Notes under the pieces: generated by a model
What the model saw: the letters and a program-made list of their open reading frames with translations, nothing else
Databases searched by the model: none
What the model was told of the DNA's origin: nothing
Part shown: one piece after another, positions 50,295 to 60,201 of the stretch
Layout: every line of letters begins with the position of its first letter
Position numbering within the stretch: the stretch's first letter is position 1
Program-made: the position numbers and the translations under genes
NCBI RefSeq assembly: GCF_002285635.2
Contig: NZ_CP023049.2
Coordinates: 4,340,001 to 4,404,000 of the forward strand
Source of the DNA: Chryseobacterium piperi
GTDB taxonomy: Bacteria; Bacteroidota; Bacteroidia; Flavobacteriales; Weeksellaceae
Direction: 5' to 3'
Length of the DNA: 64,000 nt

Positions 50295-52363
50295 TTGGTA
50301 GTTGTTTTGGCTTTTAAATATTTATACGTTTCAATTTGAGAACGGCATTCCTGTTTGTCATTTCTTACATATTCGTTGCTCAGTTTTTTATCCAGGATTC
50401 TGGCTTTTACATTATCCTTCAATTGTATATCAAGAATATCTTTCAGCTCTTTTTTTAATTCCTTGTCGGTAATTTTAGCTGCTGCTTCAATCCTGTAATC
50501 AAGATTTCTGGTCATCCAGTCTGCAGAAGAAATATACAGATCTTCTGAACCTTTATTATAAAAATACATTACTCTTGCATGTTCCAGATATTCATCAACA
50601 ATACTTATGGCTTTTATTTTTTCTTTGAAATCTTTTTGATTCACCGCACAGTAAATTCCTCTTACAATCATTTTTATGACGACTCCGGCTTGTGCAGCAT
50701 CATATAGTTTTGTAATTAAAGCACGGTCACTCACAGAATTGGCCTTGACAATAATTTCAGCTTTTCTTCCTGCTTTCGCTTCCTCTATTTCTTTGTCAAT
50801 ATGGTGAACAATTTTTTCACGCATAAATTGAGGACAGACTAAGAGACTTTTGCAGGTTTTGAGAACAGAGATATAATCCTCTTTAGGCTTTTTCAAAACA
50901 TTAAATACTTTATTGATGTCAGCCATAATGCCGCGATCTGCCGTCATTAAAAGGTGGTCACCATAAATTCTTGCTGTTTTTTCATTAAAGTTACCTGTAC
51001 TCACAAAACCATATTGAATAGTTTTATTATGAGCCCTCTTCTTAATCACACAAAGCTTGGCATGAACTTTTTTATCCGGAATTCCTACTAAAACAGTAAT
51101 TCCTTCCGGTTCCAGCATTTCCTTCCATTCCAAGTTGGATTCTTCATCAAATCTTGCCTGAAGCTCAAGCATTACCGTTACTTCTTTGCCATTTCTGGCG
51201 GCATAAATAAGGGCATTGATTATTTTTGAGCTGCTCGCCAGACGATAAGCCGTAATCTGTATTGATTTTACATCGGGATCCATTGCTGCTTCACGAAGAA
51301 GATCAATGACAGGATTGTATTTATGATAAGGAAAGGTAAGTAAAACATCATTCTTCAGAATAACATCAGTTATTCTTTCTCCATGTTCAAAAGCCTGATG
51401 GGTGAAAGAAGTTCTTTCCGCTGGTCTGGTATAGGTCTCAAAAACATCCGGAAAATCCATAAAATGTTTGAAGTTATGTATTTTTCCTCCCGGAATAATG
51501 CTGTCTTTTTTGGTCAGATTCAACTTTCGGATAAGTAATTCCAATAGCGCCTTGTCCATATCTTTATCAAAGACAAATCGTGTAGGTTTTCCTTTTCTAC
51601 GGTTTTTAAGCCCTTTTTCTATTTTTTCAGCGAAATTGGTTCTGATATCATTATCCAAGTCCATTTCAGCATCTTTCGTTACTTTAAAAGCGTTCGCTGC
51701 AAATTCGTCATATCCGAAATAAGAGAAGATGTGAGGCAAATTAAAAGTAATGACATCCTCCAACAGCATCACGTTTTTTTCCTGTGGATCTTCTGTAGGT
51801 AAAAGAACAAACCGGCCAACAAATCTTGAAGGAATTTCTATAATAGCATAGTTACTCTGATACTGCCAGTCCTTTTTTCTCATGGCAACCCCCAGATAAA
51901 GACTTTTGTCTCTTAAATAAGGCATTGAGGTATTTTCGTGAAGCAAAATAGGAATGACATTAGATTCGACTACTTCGTCAAAATATTTTCTTACGAATTC
52001 TTTTTGTACTGCCGTTAAGTTTTTTGAGGTTTTTATGGAAACCTTATGTTCTGCCATTTCCCCCTGAATTTTTTTCCAGGTTTTGTCAAAGTTTTGCTGC
52101 TGTCTGATGACAATTTCATTGATACGCTGTAAGATTTTGGACGGGGGTTGGTAAAAAGATTCGGCAATTACTTTTTCCTTAAAATCCATGGCACGCTTTA
52201 ATCCGGCTACACGTACTCTGAAAAATTCATCAAGATTATTAGAGAAGATTCCCAGAAAACGTATTCTTAAATGTAAGGGTACCTTTTCGTCCATGGCTTC
52301 CTGTAAAACCCTTTCATTAAAAGCTAACCATGTAATATCCCTTGGATTAAAATGTACTGACAT
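50291..52363 (-). CDS. ppk1: Polyphosphate kinase 1
   Basis: Reversibly polymerises the terminal phosphate of ATP into polyphosphate. 690 residues, similar to E. coli PPK1. The four domains are recognisable: N-terminal (RDITWLAFNERVLQEA), head, and the two phospholipase-D-like C-terminal domains. The autophosphorylated histidine is His434 in KKVHAKLCVI, aligned with E. coli His435. GFVSTGNFNEKTARIYGDH and SSADWMTRNLDYRIEAA are strongly conserved. First gene of the operon with ppx. Confidence 0.97.
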   Translation of the reverse strand: MSVHFNPRDITWLAFNERVLQEAMDEKVPLHLRIRFLGIFSNNLDEFFRVRVAGLKRAMDFKEKVIAESFYQPPSKILQRINEIVIRQQQNFDKTWKKIQGEMAEHKVSIKTSKNLTAVQKEFVRKYFDEVVESNVIPILLHENTSMPYLRDKSLYLGVAMRKKDWQYQSNYAIIEIPSRFVGRFVLLPTEDPQEKNVMLLEDVITFNLPHIFSYFGYDEFAANAFKVTKDAEMDLDNDIRTNFAEKIEKGLKNRRKGKPTRFVFDKDMDKALLELLIRKLNLTKKDSIIPGGKIHNFKHFMDFPDVFETYTRPAERTSFTHQAFEHGERITDVILKNDVLLTFPYHKYNPVIDLLREAAMDPDVKSIQITAYRLASSSKIINALIYAARNGKEVTVMLELQARFDEESNLEWKEMLEPEGITVLVGIPDKKVHAKLCVIKKRAHNKTIQYGFVSTGNFNEKTARIYGDHLLMTADRGIMADINKVFNVLKKPKEDYISVLKTCKSLLVCPQFMREKIVHHIDKEIEEAKAGRKAEIIVKANSVSDRALITKLYDAAQAGVVIKMIVRGIYCAVNQKDFKEKIKAISIVDEYLEHARVMYFYNKGSEDLYISSADWMTRNLDYRIEAAAKITDKELKKELKDILDIQLKDNVKARILDKKLSNEYVRNDKQECRSQIETYKYLKAKTTTK

Positions 52364-52495
52364 ATTTGTGCGTAAAATTTATCAAAAATAATGATTAATA
52401 AATATCTAATATCTATAAATTAGGTTAAAGTTTAATTAATAAATAATAGATGGGTTTTGAAACCTTTGTAGGTTAGTATTGGGATATCTTATATA

Positions 52496-52535
52496 GAAAA
52501 GAAGGCTGTCAGCAAATGACAACCTTCTTATTTTA
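52496..52535 (-). terminator. Terminator of the repeat-protein gene
   Basis: GAAGG-TGTCA and TGACA-CCTTC arms with one mismatch; the minus-strand sequence continues TTCTTTTC. Confidence 0.75.
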
Positions 52536-52567
52536 ATATTCAAAACAGTGATCTGTAAAATAATTAT

Positions 52568-54505
52568 TTATTCTTTAGACAGCACATATTCTATGGCTTT
52601 CTGGAATATATTACAGAATAGTTTTGAATTATTATTTTGGGTGCAGCTGCTGTTTCCTCCGTAAAAACCGTCTGGCGAACTTCTGTTGATATACCAGTTA
52701 ATATCTCCAATAATAATAAGATTATCATTAATAATACCAGTAGGTCTTCCTCCATCGGTATCCATAAAACGTGATGCAGAAGAAGGAGATGAGATTGCGC
52801 CTATATAACGATTAAATATAATTGTAGATCCTGATGGGATATTTCCAAAAACGCCATTTGTAGGGCCTATATTGGTAGCGGATATCCTGGCATTTCTATT
52901 GTTTGGAGTACTTTGAAAGGAGTATCCTGCAAAGCTTGAGAATGGAAAAAATCCAGAGCCACCATCAGCACCAAGGTAAAAGAATTTTTTCTTTTCGGCT
53001 ATCTTTTGAGCTAGAATATTTCTTTTAGATTGAGGGAAATTTCTATTTGTAATATACCCCACCCATATAATATCTGCATTATCTATAGCATTACGGAAAG
53101 CCTGATCACTACTGTTTCTTACGTCGATGGTTGTATAGTTGAAACCTTGTACTTTTACCGATCCTGAAGGGCCAAAGTTAGCCGTGTTATTAAGTTTTGA
53201 TCTGGCTGTACTGGTATAAGAATCTGTAGATAAATTTGATCTCCAAGCATCTGGTGTGATAGAAAGTATTGTCATTCTTCTGGCAGTTTTAGCCTGTACC
53301 ATAATGTCGAAAGTACAGCTCTGCCCACCAAGATTAACAGTAAAGCTAGCGGTGCCCGATGTGTTGGGTGTGCCGGTAATATTGAATGTAATACTACCAT
53401 TACCATTAGCAAGGGTTCCGGCTGGAGCTGTTGCAGTAAGGCCTGTCACACCTGTTGAAGCGATATTTATAGCTCCGTAAGGCCTTCCGTTTCCTCCTGT
53501 ATAATTAACTACTTTAGTACCATTGCTTGTTGTACCTACGGTATATGTTCCTGTTAATGCTCCCCTAGAACAATCTAAGGTTGCTACAATAGGGCGATTG
53601 TTTCCTACGGTTACCGTAAAAGTACAAGATTTGCCACCAAGATTAACGGTAAAGCTGGCGGTACCCAATGTGTTGGGTGTACCGGTAATATTCAATGTAA
53701 TACTACCATTACCATTAGCAAGGGTTCCGGCCGGAGCTGTTGCAGTAAGGCCTGTCACACCTGTTGAAGCGATACTTACAGCTCCGTAAGGCCTTCCGTT
53801 TCCTCCTGTATAATTAACTACTTTAGTGCCATTGCTTGCTGTACCTTCGGTATATGTTCCTGTTAATGTTCCCCTAGAACAATCTAAGGTTGCTACAACA
53901 GGGCCATTGTTTCCTACGGTTACCGTAAAAGTACAAGATTTGCCACCAAGATTAACAGTAAAGCTGGCGGTACCCGATGTGTTGGGTGTGCCGGTAATAT
54001 TCAATGTAATACTTCCATTTCCATTGGCAAATGTTCCTGCAGGTGCTGAAGCTGTAAGTCCGGTTACACCTGTAGATGCAATGCTTATGGCTCCATAAGC
54101 CTGTCCATTTCCTCCAGTATAGTTAATAACCTTCGTTCCATTACTGGCTGTACCTTGGGTATATGTTCCTGTTAATGCTCCGTTGGCGCAATCTAATGTA
54201 GTTAATGGAATAACAGTGGTACCATCACAACTATCACAAAGACAATTAGACCAGCCCGTTGATTTAAATACTTTGACACAATCAGCTGTAGAGTCAAAGA
54301 TCATAGTTCCTATGGCAACACTTCCTCCCATTGGATTTTTTATACTATCCTGACTGGCATTAGTTGGCAATACCAATCCATGTTTGTTCGTTGTAGGTCT
54401 GTTGATGTCAAGGGCTCCTCTGGGATTTGCGGTTCCCATACCTATTTGAGCGTTCACTGCTCCAAGCCATAGAGCCATGGAGAGAAATGTGATTTTTCTT
54501 TTCAT
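52568..54505 (-). CDS. Secreted protein with three ~103-residue tandem repeats
   Basis: 645 residues with a signal peptide ending in VNAQ. The opening (IGMGTANPRGALDINRPT; GTMIFDSTADCVKVFKSTGW) is a module found in many Bacteroidota surface proteins. Three repeats of about 103 residues follow from about residue 104, each starting LDC and ending GGKSCTF, likely disulfide-linked beta-sandwich (Ig-like) units. The C-terminal ~230 residues (DIIWVGYITNRNFPQ; KKKFFYLGADGGSGFFPFSS; GDINWYINRSS) look like a separate globular domain, possibly of the class I amidotransferase-like fold, but no catalytic residues were confirmed. Confidence 0.82.
   Translation of the reverse strand: MKRKITFLSMALWLGAVNAQIGMGTANPRGALDINRPTTNKHGLVLPTNASQDSIKNPMGGSVAIGTMIFDSTADCVKVFKSTGWSNCLCDSCDGTTVIPLTTLDCANGALTGTYTQGTASNGTKVINYTGGNGQAYGAISIASTGVTGLTASAPAGTFANGNGSITLNITGTPNTSGTASFTVNLGGKSCTFTVTVGNNGPVVATLDCSRGTLTGTYTEGTASNGTKVVNYTGGNGRPYGAVSIASTGVTGLTATAPAGTLANGNGSITLNITGTPNTLGTASFTVNLGGKSCTFTVTVGNNRPIVATLDCSRGALTGTYTVGTTSNGTKVVNYTGGNGRPYGAINIASTGVTGLTATAPAGTLANGNGSITFNITGTPNTSGTASFTVNLGGQSCTFDIMVQAKTARRMTILSITPDAWRSNLSTDSYTSTARSKLNNTANFGPSGSVKVQGFNYTTIDVRNSSDQAFRNAIDNADIIWVGYITNRNFPQSKRNILAQKIAEKKKFFYLGADGGSGFFPFSSFAGYSFQSTPNNRNARISATNIGPTNGVFGNIPSGSTIIFNRYIGAISSPSSASRFMDTDGGRPTGIINDNLIIIGDINWYINRSSPDGFYGGNSSCTQNNNSKLFCNIFQKAIEYVLSKE
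53285..54196 (-). repeat. 309-bp tandem repeat, three copies (third incomplete)
   Basis: Copies begin at 54196, 53887 and 53578 (minus-strand order), an exact 309-base period; CAATCTAA occurs at 54189, 53880 and 53571. The second and third copies differ at about 8 of 92 residues. The repeat is in frame and codes for the Ig-like units. Confidence 0.92.
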
Positions 54506-55030
54506 TTGTGTGTTTATTTAGTTGTTAATGCAATAAGCCTATTTAAGGTAAGAGAAAACTCTTACTTTATTAATAGTAATAGTACATATTTGGGAATTGA
54601 TATAACTAGTTCTAATGAAAGATTAAATATAAATAACGAAAGTTTTTATATTATAAATTTTTTTATTGCTGTTTTGAATATCTAGTTATGTATAATAATG
54701 TGGGAATAAAGTAATGGGGAAATTTGTAAAAAATCAATGGGTTTTTCATTATGTTGTGTTTATGCAAAAATACTAATATTTTGTGACTTACGATTAATTT
54801 TGATGCTAATATAGAATTGTTATTGATTAAAATAAGAGTAGTATATTGAGCTTAATGCGTGGTATAAAGGAGTGGAGGCATGTTAGATTTTTTTATTGGA
54901 TCTGATAATAGTTTTTCAGAGAATATTACACAATTAAGAATGTCGAAATGTTATTTAAAATATGATATTTTTTTTCTATTACTTATCATTTATTAATGTA
55001 AAATTCATAGATCGAGTAATTTAGTATAAA
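54506..55030. other. AT-rich intergenic region
   Basis: No gene. A hairpin GTAAGAG-AAAA-CTCTTAC at 54548-54565 sits in the leader of the repeat-protein gene, 43 bases upstream of its ATG on the minus strand. Nothing else was recognised. Confidence 0.45.
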
Positions 55031-55066
55031 TAATTTGTGATGGACAATCAGACCATCACAAATTAT
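55031..55066 (-). terminator. Terminator-like hairpin after the small surface protein gene
   Basis: Thirteen-base arms TAATTTGTGATGG and CCATCACAAATTA with a 9-base loop. No long T run, so termination strength is uncertain. Confidence 0.65.
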
Positions 55067-55084
55067 AATCATTTATTTGATGTA

Positions 55085-55594
55085 TTAAAAATTAGTCCAT
55101 GTATTGCCATTCCATACTTTGACAAGGTTGGCATCGGAATCATACACTATTAATCCTGCGGGAGGGTTGAGCATCTTGAACTCTGGGCTGCCTACATTAG
55201 GTAAAACCAAAGCCTTGGTTTCTCCACTGTCTTTTCCTAATATAAGGATGCCGGGAGCGGAAGATTTAACGTCTCCTATAATGACTCCTTTGCTATTGTT
55301 ATCAGAGGTTGTAATGTGACCTCCTGTTGCTCCACCAGATTTTGGGGTGCTCCAACCTGTGCTGTCTTTATAGAGAAAGCTTCCACTTTTTCCATCAAAT
55401 ATTATGGTGCCAGCAATAGCGTTGCTCATATTACCTACATTTTCTATTGGAGATAATCGTATGCCTCGGGCCTGTGGTCCAAATTCAAGTAAAGCGCTTT
55501 TTCCTAAATTATTGTTTTTATCAATGCCAACTTGAGCTTGTATGGTACCGAAGATGCTTATTGACATGATGCCTGTTAAAAATATTTTTCTCAT
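55085..55594 (-). CDS. Small secreted surface protein
   Basis: 169 residues from MRKIFLTGIMSISIFGTIQAQ; an in-frame extension upstream is ignored because only this Met gives a signal peptide. The rest resembles the Bacteroidota surface module (NLGKSALLEFGPQARGIRLS; GTIIFDGKSGSFLYKDSTGW), then Gly/Ser-rich sequence, and ends LIVYDSDANLVKVWNGNTWTN. The same closing module occurs in the two flanking secreted proteins. Function unknown. Confidence 0.8.
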   Translation of the reverse strand: MRKIFLTGIMSISIFGTIQAQVGIDKNNNLGKSALLEFGPQARGIRLSPIENVGNMSNAIAGTIIFDGKSGSFLYKDSTGWSTPKSGGATGGHITTSDNNSKGVIIGDVKSSAPGILILGKDSGETKALVLPNVGSPEFKMLNPPAGLIVYDSDANLVKVWNGNTWTNF

Positions 55595-55625
55595 TTTTTT
55601 GTTTTTAGTGAAGGTTATAATAATT

Positions 55626-56054
55626 TTAGTTACAGATCGAAGGTTCGTTAGCAGTATCAATTCGATCAAGCTCTCTCCAGTTTGTACCATTGGATACAAA
55701 AAATCGCCCAAGAGTGGTATCGTACACAAGCATTCCTTTTTGTTGGGTAATAGCATTTCTTGCAGTAGTAGTCAATCTGGTAACAACCATCCCAAGATTT
55801 TTTGCACGGAGTTCAAGGTAAGTATTAGGTGCTGTTGGCTTCCAACTATCGGAAGCTGTGCTAATTCCCATAGGGGAAGGGCTTGCTGTAGTATCAGTAA
55901 TGGAATTACCTTGCAGGGTAACTAGCGTAAAGTAATTGCTGTTGCTATTAGGTTTAAAATTAACGGCAACGTCAATGCCTGAAGCGTTATAAGGAACTTT
56001 CTTTATTTTAGGGTTAACAGTGAAGTTGGCATCTTCTGCTATAATAAAGTACAT
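55626..56054 (-). pseudogene. 3' part of a frameshifted secreted protein gene
   Basis: 142 residues that continue the upstream product (56039-57331) in another frame: reading across the shift gives SAPAANTSMYFIIAEDANF directly after VSGNIP. It contains FKPNSNSNYFTLVTLQGNSI and ends in the module MLVYDTTLGRFFVSNGTNW. A separate start at Met56054 is formally possible, but no signal peptide is present. Best explained as the detached C-terminal third of one gene. Confidence 0.75.
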
Positions 56055-57331
56055 GCTGGTGTTTGCTGCTGGTGCACTGATGGTATATTCCCTGAAACAT
56101 TTGTTTTAAACCTGATATTGATACAATTCATATCCCCTGTATCCTGAGTTTTCCATACTCTGTTCATCCTGTTAAAAGTCTTTCCAAAGAGGTTAATAGG
56201 GCTTGAGAAGGAAGTAGATCCCCCATTATCGCCTATCATCGTGAATTGTTGATTGGTGGGAATATTTGCATGAGTCGTGTTACCTGCGGTAAAATTGGTG
56301 TCAGTAGAGATAACCAGGATGCTTTTGTTATTGGCATCGATTGAAGTGGAAATTCTTTGATGTAAGCCAGAGCTGTCATCTCTTCCAATTCCGAAAACAT
56401 TATTTTGATAAGTAGTATCTCCGTTCCATACCACACCGGTTGAGGTGCTGGTACTAGTACTATTTAAATAATTTACGGGCAGACTGGTATCTCCCAGCGT
56501 GATTCCGTATTTTACTGCAAGGTAAGAGTTGATTTTTTGTCGTACTTGTGGGGTTTGGGTCTCAGAATATAGAATAAACTCTCCGATTCTGTCGCCTCCT
56601 ATATTAGTACTCCCTCCTCTTGAATTATCCATTACCAGAACCATTCCGGGATAGTTACTTGTAGAGTTAGGAAGGGTCAAAGGAGGTCCAAAAGTAATGG
56701 CATTATTATCAAAAACATATTCCATATTGCCTCCAGATAGTTGATTATAAAAAGAGTAGATACTTGGAATTTCGGTACCTATAGAACTAATAGTCCGGGT
56801 TCCAAAAAAGCCCGAGCCACTTTCTTTTTGATTATAAATCCGTGGTCTGTCACCAGAAGTTCCAAACCATGGAGCTTGGCGTGCTCCTGCATTGGTGGTT
56901 GTGTTGGAGGTACGGGTTGTACCATTCATAACAAATGATACTCTGTAATTACCCGCAGTTTGGGTTCTTGTGTGATGGGTATAGGATGTTAAGGCATTGG
57001 TACTGTTATTGGGAAACCCTAAAGGGAACTTGTAGCCGGTAATGGTATTATTAGTGGATACAATTTCTATTGAAGGGTTGAAATTAAAATTAGGCGAACT
57101 TTCAGCAGTTCGGTAAATCGGTTTGGCATTGTTTGCTACTGGTGTTGCTTCACCATTAACTCCTCCAGATCTTTGATTTGTCCAATTGGCTACTATAGCA
57201 TTATCGTTTGTAGTTCCTGTGCCTGCATCTGCTTTCACCCATATTTGAAGGTTATTGGTGATTCCGCCGGGAGCTTGGGCTGTTGCGAGTCCGGAGATTA
57301 CAATAGCAATAGATAGAATGTTTTTTCTCAT
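56039..57331 (-). CDS. Secreted DUF8202-like surface protein, frameshifted near its 3' end
   Basis: 430 residues to a premature stop, with a signal peptide ending in ATAQ. The region after it (NNLQIWVKADAGTGTTND; NSYLAVKYGITLGD; NNVFGIGRDDSSGLHQRIST; NRMNRVWKTQD) has the pattern of the DUF8202 domain found in many Flavobacteriia surface proteins. The last 14 or so residues (SVHQQQTPACTLL) are an out-of-frame artefact: one base appears missing near 56077. The full product would be about 568 residues. First of three minus-strand secreted genes here. Confidence 0.8.
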   Translation of the reverse strand: MRKNILSIAIVISGLATAQAPGGITNNLQIWVKADAGTGTTNDNAIVANWTNQRSGGVNGEATPVANNAKPIYRTAESSPNFNFNPSIEIVSTNNTITGYKFPLGFPNNSTNALTSYTHHTRTQTAGNYRVSFVMNGTTRTSNTTTNAGARQAPWFGTSGDRPRIYNQKESGSGFFGTRTISSIGTEIPSIYSFYNQLSGGNMEYVFDNNAITFGPPLTLPNSTSNYPGMVLVMDNSRGGSTNIGGDRIGEFILYSETQTPQVRQKINSYLAVKYGITLGDTSLPVNYLNSTSTSTSTGVVWNGDTTYQNNVFGIGRDDSSGLHQRISTSIDANNKSILVISTDTNFTAGNTTHANIPTNQQFTMIGDNGGSTSFSSPINLFGKTFNRMNRVWKTQDTGDMNCINIRFKTNVSGNIPSVHQQQTPACTLL

Positions 57332-58224
57332 TTTTTCGTGTTTTTTTATGTATTTATTATAGAAATGACCACATCATATCATCTAACTTATAATATGTAT
57401 TACAAGCTGTATGTGATTAATGAAAAGATGGTTTTATATTATTTGAATCATTGTTCAAATAATTGGAATCCTATATTCGTAAGTAGGTTTACCAATAGTA
57501 TTAAAAAAGTAATGTTATTACAAATTATTAACGTTGGTATAGTTATCAATATGAAACTTTGAATAGATATTGAAATGGGAAAAATAAAAGAAATTAGTTG
57601 TGTTTTTCATCATGTGTGTTTTTTATAAAATAATATGTTGACATTAATTATCAATTGGTGTACCAAAGTGGATATATTATGTTTTGTTTTTATTTAAATT
57701 ATCTTATTTAATCACTTGTTAATGAATTTTTTATATGTTGTTTTGCCTCTCTGTTAGCTGTTTTTTGTTATGTTCTTATTTTGTGTATAAAGTTTGAGTT
57801 ATTTTTTTAATATTGATAAATAATATATCGAAAATTAAAAATTAGCAATTAATAATATTAACTCAAAGTGCTTTATTATTTGGATAATCGTTTTAATTGA
57901 AATAGCTACCTAAGTTTTTTTCATTTTTATATTCATTAGTTTAAATTTAAATAGACTAGGATATTTTTTATTGGTAATTGGTAGTGTGTTGGTATGTCAA
58001 AATAGATATAATTGGCATATCGTATTGAAAATTGAAAGTAAAATGAATTATTCCTAATTTATTGAATAATAGCATGATATTTTAAATTTGTAATCTGCTT
58101 GAACCTTGAATAGATCATTGTTTTTCTTGCTATGTGTCAATTTGTCATAAAATTTTGAATGGTACGAATATTGAGAAATGTAGAGTGTAAATCAAATTAA
58201 AAAATTAGAAAAAATAAAAATATT
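57332..58224. other. Long AT-rich divergent intergenic region before dnaK
   Basis: About 890 bases between the secreted gene (minus) and dnaK (plus). A 74-residue plus-strand reading frame (57338-57562) has no RBS or family and is probably not coding. No clear CIRCE-like repeat or -7 box was identified for dnaK. Confidence 0.4.
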
Positions 58225-60120
58225 ATGAGTAAAATAATTGGAATTGACTTAGGAACAACCAACTCATGTGTTGCTGTAATGGAGGGTAAAGACCCTGTTG
58301 TTATCCCGAACGCAGAAGGTAAAAGAACAACACCTTCTATTGTAGCGTTTACAGAAGACGGCGAAAGAAAAGTAGGAGATCCTGCAAAAAGACAAGCTGT
58401 AACGAATCCAAAAAATACAGTATATTCTATCAAAAGATTTATTGGAACTCATTTTAAAGATGATACAAGTGAAATCGCAAGAGTACCTTATGAAGTAGTA
58501 AAAGGTCCGAATGACACTGTAAAAGTAAAAATCGACAATAGAGAATATACACCACAGGAAATTTCTGCAATGATTCTTCAGAAAATGAAAAAAACTGCTG
58601 AAGATTATTTAGGACAGGAAGTAACAAGAGCGGTGATTACTGTTCCTGCTTACTTTAACGATGCACAAAGACAAGCTACTAAAGAAGCTGGTGAAATTGC
58701 AGGTCTTAAAGTAGAAAGAATTATCAACGAACCTACCGCTGCTGCATTGGCATATGGTATGGATAAAAGTCACAAAGATCAAAAAATTGCAGTATATGAC
58801 CTTGGTGGTGGTACTTTTGACGTTTCAATCCTTGATTTAGGAGATGGAGTATTTGAAGTATTGGCTACAAATGGTGATACTCACTTAGGAGGTGACGATT
58901 TTGATGATGTTATTATCAATTGGTTAGCTGACGAATTCAAAGCTGAAGAAGGGGTAGATTTAAAATCTGATGCTATTGCATTACAAAGATTGAAAGAAGC
59001 TGCTGAAAAAGCTAAGATTGAATTATCTTCTTCATCACAAACTGAAATCAACTTACCTTATATTACTGCTACTGCTACAGGTCCTAAACACTTAGTGAAG
59101 ACTTTAACAAGAGCTAAATTTGAGCAGTTATCTGCTGACTTGGTAAGAAGATCTATGGAGCCTTGTAAAAAAGCTCTTTCTGATGCAGGTCTTTCAGTAT
59201 CTGATATTGACGAAGTAATCTTAGTAGGTGGTTCTACAAGAATCCCTATTATTCAGGAAGAAGTAGAAAAATTCTTCGGTAAAAAGCCATCTAAAGGAGT
59301 GAACCCGGATGAGGTAGTTGCTATTGGTGCAGCGATTCAAGGGGGAGTTTTAACAGGAGATGTAAAAGATGTATTACTTCTTGATGTTACTCCACTTTCT
59401 TTAGGTATCGAAACTATGGGTTCTGTATTTACTAAATTAATTGAAGCAAATACAACGATTCCGACTAAAAAATCTGAGACATTCTCTACAGCTTCTGATA
59501 ACCAGCCAGCGGTAAGTATCAGAGTAGGACAAGGAGAGAGACCAATGTTCAACGATAATAAAGAAATTGGTAGATTCGACTTAACAGACATTCCACCAGC
59601 ACCAAGAGGAGTTCCTCAGATCGAAGTAACCTTTGATATTGATGCGAATGGTATCCTTAGCGTTTCAGCTAAAGATAAAGGAACTGGTAAAGAGCAGTCT
59701 ATTAAAATTCAGGCATCTTCAGGTCTTTCTGACGAAGAAATCGAAAGAATGAAAAAAGAAGCTCAGGAAAACTCTGCAGCAGATGCTAAGAAAAAAGAAG
59801 AAGTTGAGGTATTCAATAAAGCTGATGGATTGATCTTCCAAACTGAAAAACAATTGAAAGAGTTTGGTGATAAATTATCTGCTGACAAAAAAGCAGCGGT
59901 AGAAACAGCAGCAGCTGAATTAAAAACAGCATTCGAAGCGAAAAATACCGATGAAGTAAAAGCTAAAACAGAAGCTTTAGATGCAGCTTGGATGGCAGCT
60001 TCAGAAGAAATGTATGCAGCAGGGCAGCAAGCTCAGGGTGCAGATGCAGAAGCTCAAAATCCTGGAGGAAATGCAGGTGCAGATGATGTGCAGGATGCAG
60101 ACTTCGAAGAAGTAAAATAA
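58225..60120 (+). CDS. dnaK: Molecular chaperone DnaK (Hsp70)
   Basis: ATP-dependent chaperone. 631 residues. The nucleotide-binding domain starts IIGIDLGTTNSCVAVMEG and contains IINEPTAAALAYG, VYDLGGGTFDVSIL and ILVGGSTRIP; the linker VLLLDVTPLS leads to the substrate-binding domain and helical lid. The C-terminus is Gly/Ala/Asp-rich (GGNAGADDVQ) and ends in the conserved EEVK. Neither grpE nor dnaJ is adjacent. A strong terminator follows. Confidence 0.98.
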   Translation: MSKIIGIDLGTTNSCVAVMEGKDPVVIPNAEGKRTTPSIVAFTEDGERKVGDPAKRQAVTNPKNTVYSIKRFIGTHFKDDTSEIARVPYEVVKGPNDTVKVKIDNREYTPQEISAMILQKMKKTAEDYLGQEVTRAVITVPAYFNDAQRQATKEAGEIAGLKVERIINEPTAAALAYGMDKSHKDQKIAVYDLGGGTFDVSILDLGDGVFEVLATNGDTHLGGDDFDDVIINWLADEFKAEEGVDLKSDAIALQRLKEAAEKAKIELSSSSQTEINLPYITATATGPKHLVKTLTRAKFEQLSADLVRRSMEPCKKALSDAGLSVSDIDEVILVGGSTRIPIIQEEVEKFFGKKPSKGVNPDEVVAIGAAIQGGVLTGDVKDVLLLDVTPLSLGIETMGSVFTKLIEANTTIPTKKSETFSTASDNQPAVSIRVGQGERPMFNDNKEIGRFDLTDIPPAPRGVPQIEVTFDIDANGILSVSAKDKGTGKEQSIKIQASSGLSDEEIERMKKEAQENSAADAKKKEEVEVFNKADGLIFQTEKQLKEFGDKLSADKKAAVETAAAELKTAFEAKNTDEVKAKTEALDAAWMAASEEMYAAGQQAQGADAEAQNPGGNAGADDVQDADFEEVK

Positions 60121-60153
60121 ATACACGTAAGTAATACTTACTTATAATCATAG

Positions 60154-60191
60154 AACCGCAGTAAAACATTGTTTTACTGCGGTTTTTTTTA
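60154..60191. terminator. dnaK terminator, bidirectional
   Basis: AACCGCAGTAAAAC pairs with GTTTTACTGCGGTT around ATT, followed by T8. It also closes the minus-strand cupin gene. Confidence 0.93.
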
Positions 60192-60201
60192 TCAATATAT
60201 T

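Noticed and set aside
53256..54098. Three open plus-strand frames opposite the repeat gene
   Set aside because: They mirror the tandem repeat on the opposite strand (repeated VPAGAVAVRPVTPV) and have no signal or start context.
55595..55756. 54-residue N-terminal extension of the small surface protein
   Set aside because: A downstream Met gives a perfect signal peptide; the extension overlaps the preceding gene and would bury the signal.
57338..57562. 74-residue plus-strand frame in the dnaK upstream spacer
   Set aside because: No family, AT-rich composition, no promoter box and no neighbour relation.
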